Source: AA29 sp041481445 (GTDB lineage: Bacteria; Acidobacteriota; Vicinamibacteria; Fen-336). From it: 64,000 nucleotides of DNA. Of the stretch, positions 16,838-25,109 are shown piece after piece. Position numbers and translations under genes: made by a program. The notes beneath the pieces are model-generated. The model saw only the letters and a program-made list of their open reading frames with translations, did not search any database and was not told where the DNA came from. Position 1 is the stretch's first letter; every line of letters begins with the position of its first letter. The DNA is taken from NCBI GenBank assembly GCA_041481445.1, contig JBGPBV010000007.1, positions 19,370 through 83,369 on the forward strand. The letters run 5' to 3'.

Positions 16838-18636
16838 GACGCCGCCACCCGGAGGTAGTGCGGCGAGGTGCCCAGGGCCTTCCATTTCTCGGGCAGCCGG
16901 TAGGACGGGTTCGGCGTCTCCACGCACACGCCGCAACGGATGCATCCCTGGATCTCCGGGCAGTGCGGCGAGAGCTTCTCCTGCTGGCTCTTGTCGAGCT
17001 CGCGCAGGTAGTAGCCCTTGCTCACGCCGTTGTCCACGATGTCCCACGGGAGCACCTCCTCCCGGCCGCGGCCGCGGAAGAGGTAGAAGCCCGGATCCAG
17101 GCCGGCCGCCTTCATCCCGCGCTTGAGGTCGACGTCCTCGACCGCGGCGTGCTCCAGGGCGGCGGCCACGCGCCGGTCGGCCAGGGCCAGGATGGACTGC
17201 GAGACGCCGGTGCGCGCGCTCTTGATGACGGCATCCACGTTGGCCATCTTCCCGAAGGCCTTGCGCAGGTACTGGAGCTTGCGGTCGGTCTCCTTCGGGT
17301 CCTCCATGGGGAGCCACTGGTAGGGCGTGCCCGGCTTGGGCACGAACGGGTTCACGGAAGGATGGATGCGGCCGACGCGGCCCCGCGCGCGCCCGACCGC
17401 GATCATGCGGTCGCGGATCTGCTCGGTGAGGGTCACGATCCCCTCGACGTCCGCGTGCTCCTCCCAGGGCAGGCCGACCATGTAGTAGAGCTTCAGGTTC
17501 TGGATCCCGTTCTCGAAGATCCAGGTCGCGCGGTCGAGGATGTCCGTGTTCGTGAACTGCTTGTTGAGGATCCGGCGCATGCGGTCGGTCCCGCACTCCG
17601 GGGCCAGCGTGAGCCCGTGCACGCCGGTGTCGGCCAGCTTGAGCACGAACTCCGGCGTGAGGTCGTCGAGGCGCAGGGAGGCCACCGACACCTCGTAGTC
17701 CAGAGCGGCGAGGTCGTCCACGATGGCCTCGATCTCGGGGTGGTCGCAGACCGCCGTGGAGACGAGGCCGATCTTGCCCGTGTGCCGTCTCACCTCCCGC
17801 GCGCGCCCCACGATCTCCGCGCGCGAGAATCCGCGCACGGGCAGGTAGTTGTACCCGGCCCAGCAGAACCGGCACATGCACGGGCACCCGCGCGAGATCT
17901 CCACCATGAACTTCATGGACATCTCGGTGTGCGGGGTCAGGATGACCGACTGCGGCAGGGCCATCTTCCCCGGCCAGCCGCGCTGGCGGATGACCCGGCC
18001 CGGCCCGTCGTAGCCGGCCACGGTGCCGTCGGCGTGGTAGCGCACCTCGTGCCGGCTGGGCACGTAGAAGCCGTCCTTCTCGTGGAGGCTCTCGATCCCG
18101 CGCCGCGCGTCGGGCGCCCCGGCCAGGGCCTCGACCAGCCGCGGCACCAGCGCCTCGCCCTCCCCCACCGCGACGAGGTCGGCGAAGGGCGCGAGCGGCT
18201 CCGGGTTGAGGAACACCGCCGCCCCCCCGAGGACGACGATCGGGTCGCCCGGACCGCGGTCGGCCGCGCGCAGGGGAATCCCGGCCAGGCGCAGCATGCG
18301 CAGGACGTACACGTAGTCGTTCTCGAACGACACCGAGAAGGCGAGCACGTGGAAGCTCCGGAGGCCGGAGCCGGTCTCGACCGTCGTCAGCGGATGGCCG
18401 GACCGCTCCAGGTCCTCCCGGTCCACGTCGTCGGGGAGGAAGGCCCGCTCGCACAGCACGTCCGGGTGCGCGTTGAGCATCTGGTAGACGCTGTGGAACC
18501 CGAGGTTCGACATCCCGACGAAGTACAGGTTCGGGTAGCACAGGGCGATGCGGAAGCGGCCCGCCTGCTTGACGTCCTGCAGGGGGAGCTCTGCCTCACG
18601 ATGACCGCGGTGACGCTCGTGCAACAGGCGCGACAT
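16834..18636 (-). CDS. B12-binding-type radical SAM protein (TIGR03960-like)
   Basis: A 600-residue protein. The N-terminal 200 residues resemble a cobalamin-binding Rossmann domain (FRIALCYPNLYFVGMSNLG in part). The radical SAM core carries CPCMCRFC, giving C251-x3-C255-x2-C258 for the 4Fe-4S cluster. The C-terminus adds CIRCGVC (C565, C568, C571), a possible extra cluster site. The layout and the NPSYRLPEKW tail match the TIGR03960 family, which often sits beside a DUF2344 gene; none is seen here. ATG 18636 has an upstream divergent gene. Reaction unknown. Confidence 0.8.
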   Translation of the reverse strand: MSRLLHERHRGHREAELPLQDVKQAGRFRIALCYPNLYFVGMSNLGFHSVYQMLNAHPDVLCERAFLPDDVDREDLERSGHPLTTVETGSGLRSFHVLAFSVSFENDYVYVLRMLRLAGIPLRAADRGPGDPIVVLGGAAVFLNPEPLAPFADLVAVGEGEALVPRLVEALAGAPDARRGIESLHEKDGFYVPSRHEVRYHADGTVAGYDGPGRVIRQRGWPGKMALPQSVILTPHTEMSMKFMVEISRGCPCMCRFCWAGYNYLPVRGFSRAEIVGRAREVRRHTGKIGLVSTAVCDHPEIEAIVDDLAALDYEVSVASLRLDDLTPEFVLKLADTGVHGLTLAPECGTDRMRRILNKQFTNTDILDRATWIFENGIQNLKLYYMVGLPWEEHADVEGIVTLTEQIRDRMIAVGRARGRVGRIHPSVNPFVPKPGTPYQWLPMEDPKETDRKLQYLRKAFGKMANVDAVIKSARTGVSQSILALADRRVAAALEHAAVEDVDLKRGMKAAGLDPGFYLFRGRGREEVLPWDIVDNGVSKGYYLRELDKSQQEKLSPHCPEIQGCIRCGVCVETPNPSYRLPEKWKALGTSPHYLRVAAS

Positions 18637-18700
18637 GGGCAGCAGGCGATTTTACCGCACTTCGGCCGGGCGGGCGCCGCCGGGGCCTAGGATGGAAGGG

Positions 18701-19891
18701 ATGGGGGCCAATCGCGGGCGTCGCGCCTATGACTGGGCGCCGTGGGCGGGGGTGGCGCGGACGGCGGAGGCGGAGCCCCCGGACGTCGCCGCCGACCCCG
18801 GCGCGCAGACCGCGGCCGCGGAGCGCCGCGGCCGCCGCGTACGCTCGCCGGCACTGACCGGCCTCTTCGTGCTGGCCTGCATCTACACGCTGTCGATCGC
18901 CCGCCCGTTCCTGGTGCCGCTCGCCGTGGGGCTGATCGTCTACTTCCTCCTGCGGCCGCCGGTGCGGACGCTGAAGGCGGCCCACGTGCCGGAGCCGCTG
19001 GGGGCGGCCCTCGTCCTGCTCGCGCTGTTCGCGGTGCTGGGCGCCGGCCTGTACGCGCTGTCCTGGCCGGCCGCGGCCTGGGCCGCGCGGGCGCCGGAGA
19101 GCGTTCACCGCGTGGAAGAGAGGCTGCGCCCGGTGGCCCGGCGGCTCCGACGCCTCAGCCACACTGCCGAAGAGATGGGGCGGATCACCGAGGCCACCGC
19201 CCCCGCCTCGCCCACCCCGGAAGTGAAGATCAAGGAGCCGACCTTCGGCGCCCTGTTCGTGGGCGGCGTCCAGTCGTTCCTGGCCGGCACCGTCGTCGTC
19301 CTCACCCTCGTGTATTTCATGCTCGCGGAGGGTGACGGCCTGCTGCGCAAGGTCATCCGCGCCTATCCCCGCCTCAAGGACCGCCAGCGGGCGGTGGCCA
19401 TCGCGCACGAGATGGAGCAGCAGATCTCGGGCTACCTGTTCTTCTCGACGGTGATGAACGTGCTCTTCGGCGTCGTCGTGGCCCTCGTCATGTGGCTGCT
19501 GGGCATGCCCAACCCGATGCTCTGGGGAGTCGTGGCCGGCGTCACGAAGTTCATCCCGTACCTGGGCGGGCTCGTCTGCACGGTGGTGCTGGCCCTGGCC
19601 TCGATCGTCACCTTCGACGACTTGTGGTGGGCCCTGCTGGTGCCGGCGGTGTTCCTGGCCATCGACACCGTGCACGGCAACGTCCTGCTGCCCCTCCTGA
19701 TAGGGAAGCGCTTCACCCTCGATCCCACCGTCCTCTTCGTGGGCCTCTTCTTCTGGTGGTTCGTGTGGGGAACGGCGGGAGCGCTCCTGGCCGTCCCCAT
19801 GATGTCCGCCCTGCGGATCTTCTGCGATCACGTGGACGGGCTTCAGCGCGTGGGCCGGCTCCTGGGCGGGTCCGACCAGCCCGCCGCCTGA
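18701..19891 (+). CDS. AI-2E/PerM family membrane permease
   Basis: About 396 residues with eight predicted helices in the 2+6 arrangement of the AI-2E transporter family: a pair near the N-terminus (ALTGLFVLACIYTLSIARPFLVPLAVGL in parts), a cytoplasmic or periplasmic helical region, then a C-terminal bundle containing NPMLWGVVAGVTKFIPYLGG in part, the family signature. Members export small molecules or act as Na+/H+ antiporters, so the AI-2 label is only a family name. ATG 18701 has AGGA upstream; ATG 18692 is possible. Its stop is one base from the opposing ftsZ stop. Confidence 0.82.
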   Translation: MGANRGRRAYDWAPWAGVARTAEAEPPDVAADPGAQTAAAERRGRRVRSPALTGLFVLACIYTLSIARPFLVPLAVGLIVYFLLRPPVRTLKAAHVPEPLGAALVLLALFAVLGAGLYALSWPAAAWAARAPESVHRVEERLRPVARRLRRLSHTAEEMGRITEATAPASPTPEVKIKEPTFGALFVGGVQSFLAGTVVVLTLVYFMLAEGDGLLRKVIRAYPRLKDRQRAVAIAHEMEQQISGYLFFSTVMNVLFGVVVALVMWLLGMPNPMLWGVVAGVTKFIPYLGGLVCTVVLALASIVTFDDLWWALLVPAVFLAIDTVHGNVLLPLLIGKRFTLDPTVLFVGLFFWWFVWGTAGALLAVPMMSALRIFCDHVDGLQRVGRLLGGSDQPAA

Positions 19892-19892
19892 G

Positions 19893-21092
19893 CTACTCCG
19901 CCCCTCCGCCCCCCTGCTTGCGCAGGAACGCGGGGACGTCGAGGTCGAGGCGTCCGCCCCCGGAGGCCGCCTTCGTGGTCGGGGTCTTGCGGTAGAACCC
20001 GCCCGCCTCCGTCGGCGCCATCGACGCCGACTGCGCGGAGGGGCCGACGTAGTTGGCGAGATCGACGGGAGTCGGCGCCACCTTGCGCGAGCCCTTGTTG
20101 AAGCCGGTGGCGATCACGGTGACCTTGACCGCGTCCCCCATCGACTCGTCGGTCACGATGCCGTAGATCACGTTGGCCTCGGGGTCGGCGACCTTGGTGA
20201 TCAGGCTGGTGGCCTCGGAGGCCTCGGCCAGGCTGAGGTCGATCCCGCCCGTGATGTTCACGATGATCCCGCGCGCCCCCTCGATCGAGCTGTCCTCGAG
20301 CAACGGGTTGGAGACGGCGCGCTGGGCCGCCTCCACCGCGCGGTTCTCTCCCTCCCCGATCCCGGTGCCCATCACCGCATGGCCCATCCCCTTCATCACC
20401 GCGCGCACGTCCGCGAAGTCGAGGTTGATCTGGCCGGGGACGGTGATGATGTCCGAGATGCCCTGCACGGCCTGGCGCAGGACGTCGTCGGCCACGCGGA
20501 AGGCCTCGGAGACGGGGGTGTGCCGCGCGACCGTCTGCAGGAGCCGGTCGTTGGGGATCGCGATCACGCTGTCCACGCACTCGCGGAGCTGGGCCAGGCC
20601 TTCCATGGCCTGGGCCATGCGCCGCTTGCCCTCCAGGCTGAAGGGCAGCGTCACCACCGCCACCGTCAGCACGCTGCCGTTCTCGCCTCCGAGCTGGCTG
20701 GCAATGGAGGCGACCACGGGGGCGGCGCCCGTGCCCGTCCCCCCGCCGAGGCCGGTGGTGATGAACACCATGTCCGACCCCTCGAGGGCGTCGCACACCT
20801 TCTCGGTGTCCTCCACCGCGGCCTGCCGCCCCACGTCGGGGTTGGCGCCCGCGCCCAGGCCCTTGGTGAGCTTGCCCCCGATCTGGATCTTGACCGGGGC
20901 GCGGTTGGAGCGCAGGGCCTGGAGGTCGGTGTTGATGGCGATGAACTCCACGCCCTGCAGGCCCGAGGCGATCATGCGGCTGATGGCGTTGCCGCCGCCG
21001 CCGCCCACGCCGACCACCTTGATGTGGGCGCCGCGCGTCTCGTCGTCCGCGAAGGTGATGCGGCCGGGACCGTCGTTCATTTCGTTCGGCAT
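19893..21092 (-). CDS. ftsZ: Cell division GTPase FtsZ
   Basis: A 399-residue tubulin homologue forming the Z-ring. VGVGGGGGNAI near 27-37 and the tubulin signature GGGTGTG at 116-122 bind GTP, the T7-loop region NLDFADV supplies the catalytic Asp, and the C-terminal core ends near 315. A linker leads to DLDVPAFLRKQ, the conserved peptide that binds FtsA and other partners. Start ATG 21092 is preceded by TAGGAG, in which TAG is the stop of the zinc-ribbon gene, so the two are translationally coupled. Last gene of the dcw cluster. Confidence 0.97.
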   Translation of the reverse strand: MPNEMNDGPGRITFADDETRGAHIKVVGVGGGGGNAISRMIASGLQGVEFIAINTDLQALRSNRAPVKIQIGGKLTKGLGAGANPDVGRQAAVEDTEKVCDALEGSDMVFITTGLGGGTGTGAAPVVASIASQLGGENGSVLTVAVVTLPFSLEGKRRMAQAMEGLAQLRECVDSVIAIPNDRLLQTVARHTPVSEAFRVADDVLRQAVQGISDIITVPGQINLDFADVRAVMKGMGHAVMGTGIGEGENRAVEAAQRAVSNPLLEDSSIEGARGIIVNITGGIDLSLAEASEATSLITKVADPEANVIYGIVTDESMGDAVKVTVIATGFNKGSRKVAPTPVDLANYVGPSAQSASMAPTEAGGFYRKTPTTKAASGGGRLDLDVPAFLRKQGGGGAE

Positions 21093-21099
21093 GATTCTC

Positions 21100-21300
21100 C
21101 TAAATCCCCTCCGAGCAGCCGGTCATGAACCCGCAGCGCAGGCAGATGCGCTTGCAATGGGACGCGATCACGGAGGACCCGCACATCTCGCAGCGAGGCT
21201 CGCCCTCGCGGGGCAGGAACACGCCCGGACGGACGGCCTCCCGCACGCGCTGGTGCGGCACCGGGACCGGCGGAAAGACGACGCCCTCCTTGACGTCCAT
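21100..21300 (-). CDS. Zinc-ribbon microprotein between ftsA and ftsZ
   Basis: A 66-residue protein with six cysteines clustered at its C-terminus: C37-x2-C40, C49, C53-x2-C56 and C62, with CKRICLRCG resembling small bacterial zinc ribbons of unknown function. The first 30 residues are Pro/Val/Arg-rich and probably disordered. Translation is well supported: AAGGAGG lies 4 bases before the ATG, and its TAG lies inside the Shine-Dalgarno of ftsZ. Position suggests a role in division or in setting ftsZ translation, but that is inference. Confidence 0.78.
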   Translation of the reverse strand: MDVKEGVVFPPVPVPHQRVREAVRPGVFLPREGEPRCEMCGSSVIASHCKRICLRCGFMTGCSEGI

Positions 21301-21389
21301 CGCGCCTCCTTTTTTGGCAGGGGGGGCACTCGCGGTGTGCCCGAATGGGCGCTTCGCGTCCCCCCCTGCAACCCCCCTCGCGCGACCGC

Positions 21390-21406
21390 CGCCGCCTTCG
21401 GCGGCG
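21390..21406. other. GC-rich hairpin in the ftsA to zinc-ribbon leader
   Basis: CGCCGCC (21390-21396) pairs perfectly with GGCGGCG (21400-21406) across a TTC loop, and outer GCGCG/CGCGC segments (21380-21384, 21111-type copy at 21411-21415) can extend it. It lies in the 172-base gap 21301-21472, the largest inside the dcw operon. There is no T-run in the direction of transcription. Confidence 0.6.
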
Positions 21407-21421
21407 CCGGCGCGCTCTACG

Positions 21422-21455
21422 TGTCCTCCTGCCCTCCTGATGTCCTCCTGCCCTC
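21422..21455. repeat. 15-bp direct repeat after ftsA
   Basis: TGTCCTCCTGCCCTC occurs at 21422-21436 and 21441-21455, a 19-base period, just beyond the ftsA stop. Read in the direction of transcription it is purine-rich (GAGGGCAGGAGGACA), containing AGGAGG-like cores without a following start codon. It may be a protein- or ribosome-binding site that affects the downstream zinc-ribbon gene and ftsZ. Confidence 0.7.
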
Positions 21456-21472
21456 GCGCCCTGCCTTCTGCT

Positions 21473-22720
21473 CTAGAAGAAGTCCGACAGCCAACCCATG
21501 AGACGTCCCGTGACCTTTCCGAACGTGCCCGTCGCCGCCGGGCGCATCAGGCCGACCCCTCGGCGCTCACGGTTGTGGAAGCCCCAGAGGACGAGGCCCA
21601 CCGCCGTCGAGTAGACGGGGCTGGCCACCACGTCGACCAGCCCCCCGATGCCGGACGGGGTTCCACGCCGCACGGGCATGTCGAAGATCTGCTCGGCGAT
21701 CTCCGGCATGCCCTCGAGGATGGCGCCCCCGCCCGTCAGCACCACGCCGCTGTTCAGGCTGCGATCGAACCCGGCCCGTCGGATCTCGGTGAGGGCGAGC
21801 TGGCAGATCTCCTCCGCGCGCGCCTGGAGGACGTCGCCCAGCACCTGGCGCGCCATGATCCGGGGCTTCCGCCCGCCCACGGAGGGGACCTCGATGGAGT
21901 CGTCCTCCGGGATCATCGAGACCAGCGCGCACCCGTGCTTCTTCTTGATCTTCTCCGCCTCGTTGACGGGGGTCCGGAGGGCCACCGCCACGTCGTTCGT
22001 GAAATGCTCGCCCCCGACCTGTAACACGGCGGTGTGCCAGAGCGAGCCCTTTTCGAAGATGGCCAGGTCGGTCGTCCCGCCCCCGATGTCGACCAGGGCC
22101 ACCCCCAGCTCCTTCTCGTCGGGGGTCAGGCAGGCCTCGGCGGCGCTCAACTGGGTGAGGACGGTGTCCGTGACCTCCAGGCCGGCGCGGTTGACGCAGG
22201 TGACGGTGTTCTGGGCGGCGGTGGAGGCGCAGGTGATGACGTGGACGTTGACCTCCAGCCGGGTGCCCGTCATCCCGCTGGGATCGCCGATGCCGTCCTG
22301 GTCGTCCACCACGAACTCCTGGGGCAGGACGTGCAGGATCTCGCGGTCGAGGGGGATGGAGACGGCCTTGGCCGCCTCGATCACGCGCGCGACGTCGTCG
22401 CGCTCGATCGTGCGGTTCTTGCTGGAGACGGCGATGACGCCACGCGAGTTGAACCCGCGGATGTGGGTGCCGGCCAGTCCGACGTAGGCGGACCCGATCT
22501 CGACCCCCGCCATCAGCTCCGCCTCCTCCACCACCCGCTTGATGGAGTCGACGGTGGCCTCGAGGTTGATCACGACGCCCTTGCGCAGGCCCTTGCTCTC
22601 CGCCTGGCCGATGCCGATGATGTCGAGCCGGCCCTCGTCGGTGATCTCGGCCACGATCGCGCAGACCTTGTGCGTGCCGACGTCGAGCCCCACGACGTAG
22701 CGTTCTTTCTTCTTTGCCAC
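21473..22720 (-). CDS. ftsA: Cell division protein FtsA
   Basis: A 415-residue actin-like ATPase that ties FtsZ to the membrane. GLDVGTHKVCAIVAE is the phosphate-1 loop, the 1C subdomain follows at about 85-165, VALVDIGGGTTDLAIF is phosphate-2 and GVVLTGGGAILEGM the adenosine motif. The C-terminus VTGRLMGWLSDFF is an amphipathic membrane-targeting helix. GTG start is preceded by TAGGAA, where TAG is the ftsQ stop. About the usual length. Confidence 0.96.
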   Translation of the reverse strand: MAKKKERYVVGLDVGTHKVCAIVAEITDEGRLDIIGIGQAESKGLRKGVVINLEATVDSIKRVVEEAELMAGVEIGSAYVGLAGTHIRGFNSRGVIAVSSKNRTIERDDVARVIEAAKAVSIPLDREILHVLPQEFVVDDQDGIGDPSGMTGTRLEVNVHVITCASTAAQNTVTCVNRAGLEVTDTVLTQLSAAEACLTPDEKELGVALVDIGGGTTDLAIFEKGSLWHTAVLQVGGEHFTNDVAVALRTPVNEAEKIKKKHGCALVSMIPEDDSIEVPSVGGRKPRIMARQVLGDVLQARAEEICQLALTEIRRAGFDRSLNSGVVLTGGGAILEGMPEIAEQIFDMPVRRGTPSGIGGLVDVVASPVYSTAVGLVLWGFHNRERRGVGLMRPAATGTFGKVTGRLMGWLSDFF

Positions 22721-22728
22721 TTGGGTTC

Positions 22729-23727
22729 CTATCCCCCTTCCTGTCCGGTGTGGATCGGCTCCATGCGGGGCCCCGTCGGCATCTCGTGCGTGTCCGGCAG
22801 CGCGGCCGGCTCCGGGGTGGGCGGTCCCCCCGGCTTGGAGGTCGCCACCGGCTCCGGCGGCTCCTTGGCGTAGATGCGGTCGCGGAAGCGCAGGTCGAAG
22901 TACTCCGCCCGCGGGCAGCGCTCCCGCAGCTCCTGGCGCAGCCCGAGGAACGTGACCAGGCGGCTCCGGTAGGGCGGCGCCCCCATCCGTACGACCTCGC
23001 CCGCCCCTCGCAGCACGACCCGCAGGTCCCCCGAGGGCTCGACCTCGACCTCCGAGATCTCCGCGGCCAGGTCGCCCACGTCCTGCAGGAGCGCGCCCGC
23101 CCGCGCCGCCCGGTCCCGGCGGGCCTCCGCGTCGAGCTTGGCCAGGCCGCGCACGATGGGCAGGTCGAAGGCGGCGGTGCGCGGGCCGTAGATGTCGACG
23201 AGGGCGCCGTCGCCGTCCATGAGGTAGAGGCGGTCCATCTCGGCCAGGGCCAGCGGGACGCGCTCGTGGATCTCCACGCGCAGGGTGTCGGGCAGGGTGC
23301 GCGACACGGTCGCGTCGGCCACCCAGGGCGACGCGCGCAGCCGGGCCTTGAGGGCGTCGATGTCGAGCCCGAGGATGTTCTCGCCCACGGCCGGGCCGAG
23401 CAGCTCGCGCACCTCGCCCTCGGACAGGAAGTGCCCGCCGCGCACCTCGACCTTGCCCACGCGCAGCCTCTCGCTCGCCATGACCCGCGAGTACCCGGTC
23501 CAGAGCGCGCTGACCCCGATCAGCAGCGCCGCCCCGAGCTGGAGGGCGAGCACGGTGCGATGCGTCCAGCCCCGCCGCCGCGGCCGCACCCGCGCCCGGC
23601 GCGCGGGGCGCAGGAACGGCGCGTCGTCCACGGGGTCCAGGGCCGGGTCGAGGGTGAGGTCGGGCGACGGAGGCACGATGAGACGCCGTTGCGCGGGCTC
23701 GGGGGGCAGCGGATTGCGAATGGTCAA
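22729..23727 (-). CDS. ftsQ: Cell division protein FtsQ/DivIB
   Basis: A 332-residue bitopic protein. A basic cytoplasmic N-terminus (RRARVRPRRRGW) precedes one helix (about residues 58-75), then a POTRA domain (VGKVEVRGGHFLSEGEVREL in part, containing SPWVADATVSRTLPDTLRVEI) and the FtsQ beta domain. A Pro-rich tail of about 35 residues is extra. A TTG start at 23727 overlaps the murC TGA; an in-frame ATG lies 51 bases earlier within murC. It scaffolds the septal complex with FtsL. Confidence 0.9.
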   Translation of the reverse strand: MTIRNPLPPEPAQRRLIVPPSPDLTLDPALDPVDDAPFLRPARRARVRPRRRGWTHRTVLALQLGAALLIGVSALWTGYSRVMASERLRVGKVEVRGGHFLSEGEVRELLGPAVGENILGLDIDALKARLRASPWVADATVSRTLPDTLRVEIHERVPLALAEMDRLYLMDGDGALVDIYGPRTAAFDLPIVRGLAKLDAEARRDRAARAGALLQDVGDLAAEISEVEVEPSGDLRVVLRGAGEVVRMGAPPYRSRLVTFLGLRQELRERCPRAEYFDLRFRDRIYAKEPPEPVATSKPGGPPTPEPAALPDTHEMPTGPRMEPIHTGQEGG

Positions 23728-25109
23728 GGATTCGCCCCCGCTTGTCGGGACTTGAGGAGCTCGTCGCCGGCGGTCCACACGCTGCCCGCGCCGAGGGTGA
23801 GCACCACGTCGCCCTCGCGCACCTCGCGGGCCAGGCGGTCGGCCGCCGCCCGCAGGTCGCCCGCGTAGACGACCTGGCGGTGGCCGCGGCGCGCGATTGC
23901 CTCCGCCAGCGCCTGCGAGGTCACCCCCGCCACCGCCTCCTCGCCCGCCGGGTAGATGTCGGCCAGGAGGAGCACGTCGGCCAGGTGGAAGGCGCGGCAG
24001 AACTCGTCCCAGAGATGGTGGGTCCGCGTGTAGCGGTGCGGCTGGAACAACACCACCGTGCGCCGGCTTCCCGCGCGGCCACGCAGCGTCTCCAGGGTGG
24101 CGCGGATCTCCGTCGGGTGGTGGCCGTAGTCGTCGACCACGAGCACGCCGCCCGCCTCCCCGCGGACCTGGAAGCGCCGGTCGACGCCGGTGAAGCCGGC
24201 CAGGCCCTGGCGGACGTTCTCGAAGGACACCGCCAGCTCGAGCCCGACCGCGACCGCGGCCAGGGAGTTGAGCACGTTGTGGGCTCCGGGCACCGCCAGC
24301 TCGATCTCGCCCAGCGGCTTCTCGCCGCTGGTGGCGAGGTAGGTGGCCTCGCCGGGCCCGAGGCGCACGTCGCGCGCGGAGACCTGGGCCTGCGGGCTGA
24401 GGCCGTAGGTGACGATGCGGCGCTCCACCCGCGGCAGGATGTCCTGGATCGGCCCGTCGTCGAGGCAGAGCACGGCCGCGCCGTAGAAGGGCACCTTGTT
24501 GACGAAGCCGAGGAAGGCCTCCTGCACGTCCGCGAGGTCCCGGTAGGTGTCGAGGTGCTCGCGGTCGATGTTGGTGACCACGGCCACGGTGGGGGTGAGC
24601 TTGAGGAACGAGCGGTCCGACTCGTCCGCCTCCGCCACCATGAAGTCGCCCTTGCCCAGCCGCGCCCCCGAGCCCAGCACGCCCAGCCGCCCGCCCACCA
24701 CCACCGTCGGATCCAGCCCGCCCTTGTCGAGGACCATCGCCACCATCGAGGTCGTGGTCGTCTTGCCGTGGCTACCCGCCACCGCCACGCCGTACTTGAG
24801 GCGCATGAGCTCGGCCAGCATCTCCGCGCGCGGGATGACGGGGATGCCCAGCCGGCGCGCCTCCATCACCTCGGGGTTGGTCGGACGCACCGCGGTCGAG
24901 ATCACGACGACATGGGCGCCGGCGACGTTGGCGGCGGCGTGCCCCTCGGCGATCCTCGCGCCCTGCCCGGCCAGCCGGTCGGTCACGGGCGACCGCCGCT
25001 GGTCGGACCCGGAGACGACGTAGCCCAGGTTGAGCAGCACCTCCGCGATGCCGCTCATGCCGCTGCCGCCGATGCCGACGAAATGGATGTGGCGGATGTG
25101 CCCGAACAT
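23724..25109 (-). CDS. murC: UDP-N-acetylmuramate--L-alanine ligase MurC
   Basis: A 461-residue Mur ligase adding L-Ala to UDP-MurNAc. HFVGIGGSGMSGIAEVLL is the N-terminal UDP-binding motif, GSHGKTTTTSM the ATP P-loop near residue 112, and YGHHPTEI the MurC-specific region of the C-terminal domain. ATG 25109 overlaps the murG stop by one base. ddl and murB, often placed just after murC in other dcw clusters, are absent. Confidence 0.96.
   Translation of the reverse strand: MFGHIRHIHFVGIGGSGMSGIAEVLLNLGYVVSGSDQRRSPVTDRLAGQGARIAEGHAAANVAGAHVVVISTAVRPTNPEVMEARRLGIPVIPRAEMLAELMRLKYGVAVAGSHGKTTTTSMVAMVLDKGGLDPTVVVGGRLGVLGSGARLGKGDFMVAEADESDRSFLKLTPTVAVVTNIDREHLDTYRDLADVQEAFLGFVNKVPFYGAAVLCLDDGPIQDILPRVERRIVTYGLSPQAQVSARDVRLGPGEATYLATSGEKPLGEIELAVPGAHNVLNSLAAVAVGLELAVSFENVRQGLAGFTGVDRRFQVRGEAGGVLVVDDYGHHPTEIRATLETLRGRAGSRRTVVLFQPHRYTRTHHLWDEFCRAFHLADVLLLADIYPAGEEAVAGVTSQALAEAIARRGHRQVVYAGDLRAAADRLAREVREGDVVLTLGAGSVWTAGDELLKSRQAGANP

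Noticed and set aside
18596..19831. A long minus-strand frame opposite the AI-2E-type gene
   Set aside because: Highly polar His/Glu/Gln/Arg composition with no motif; the plus-strand protein has clear family signatures.
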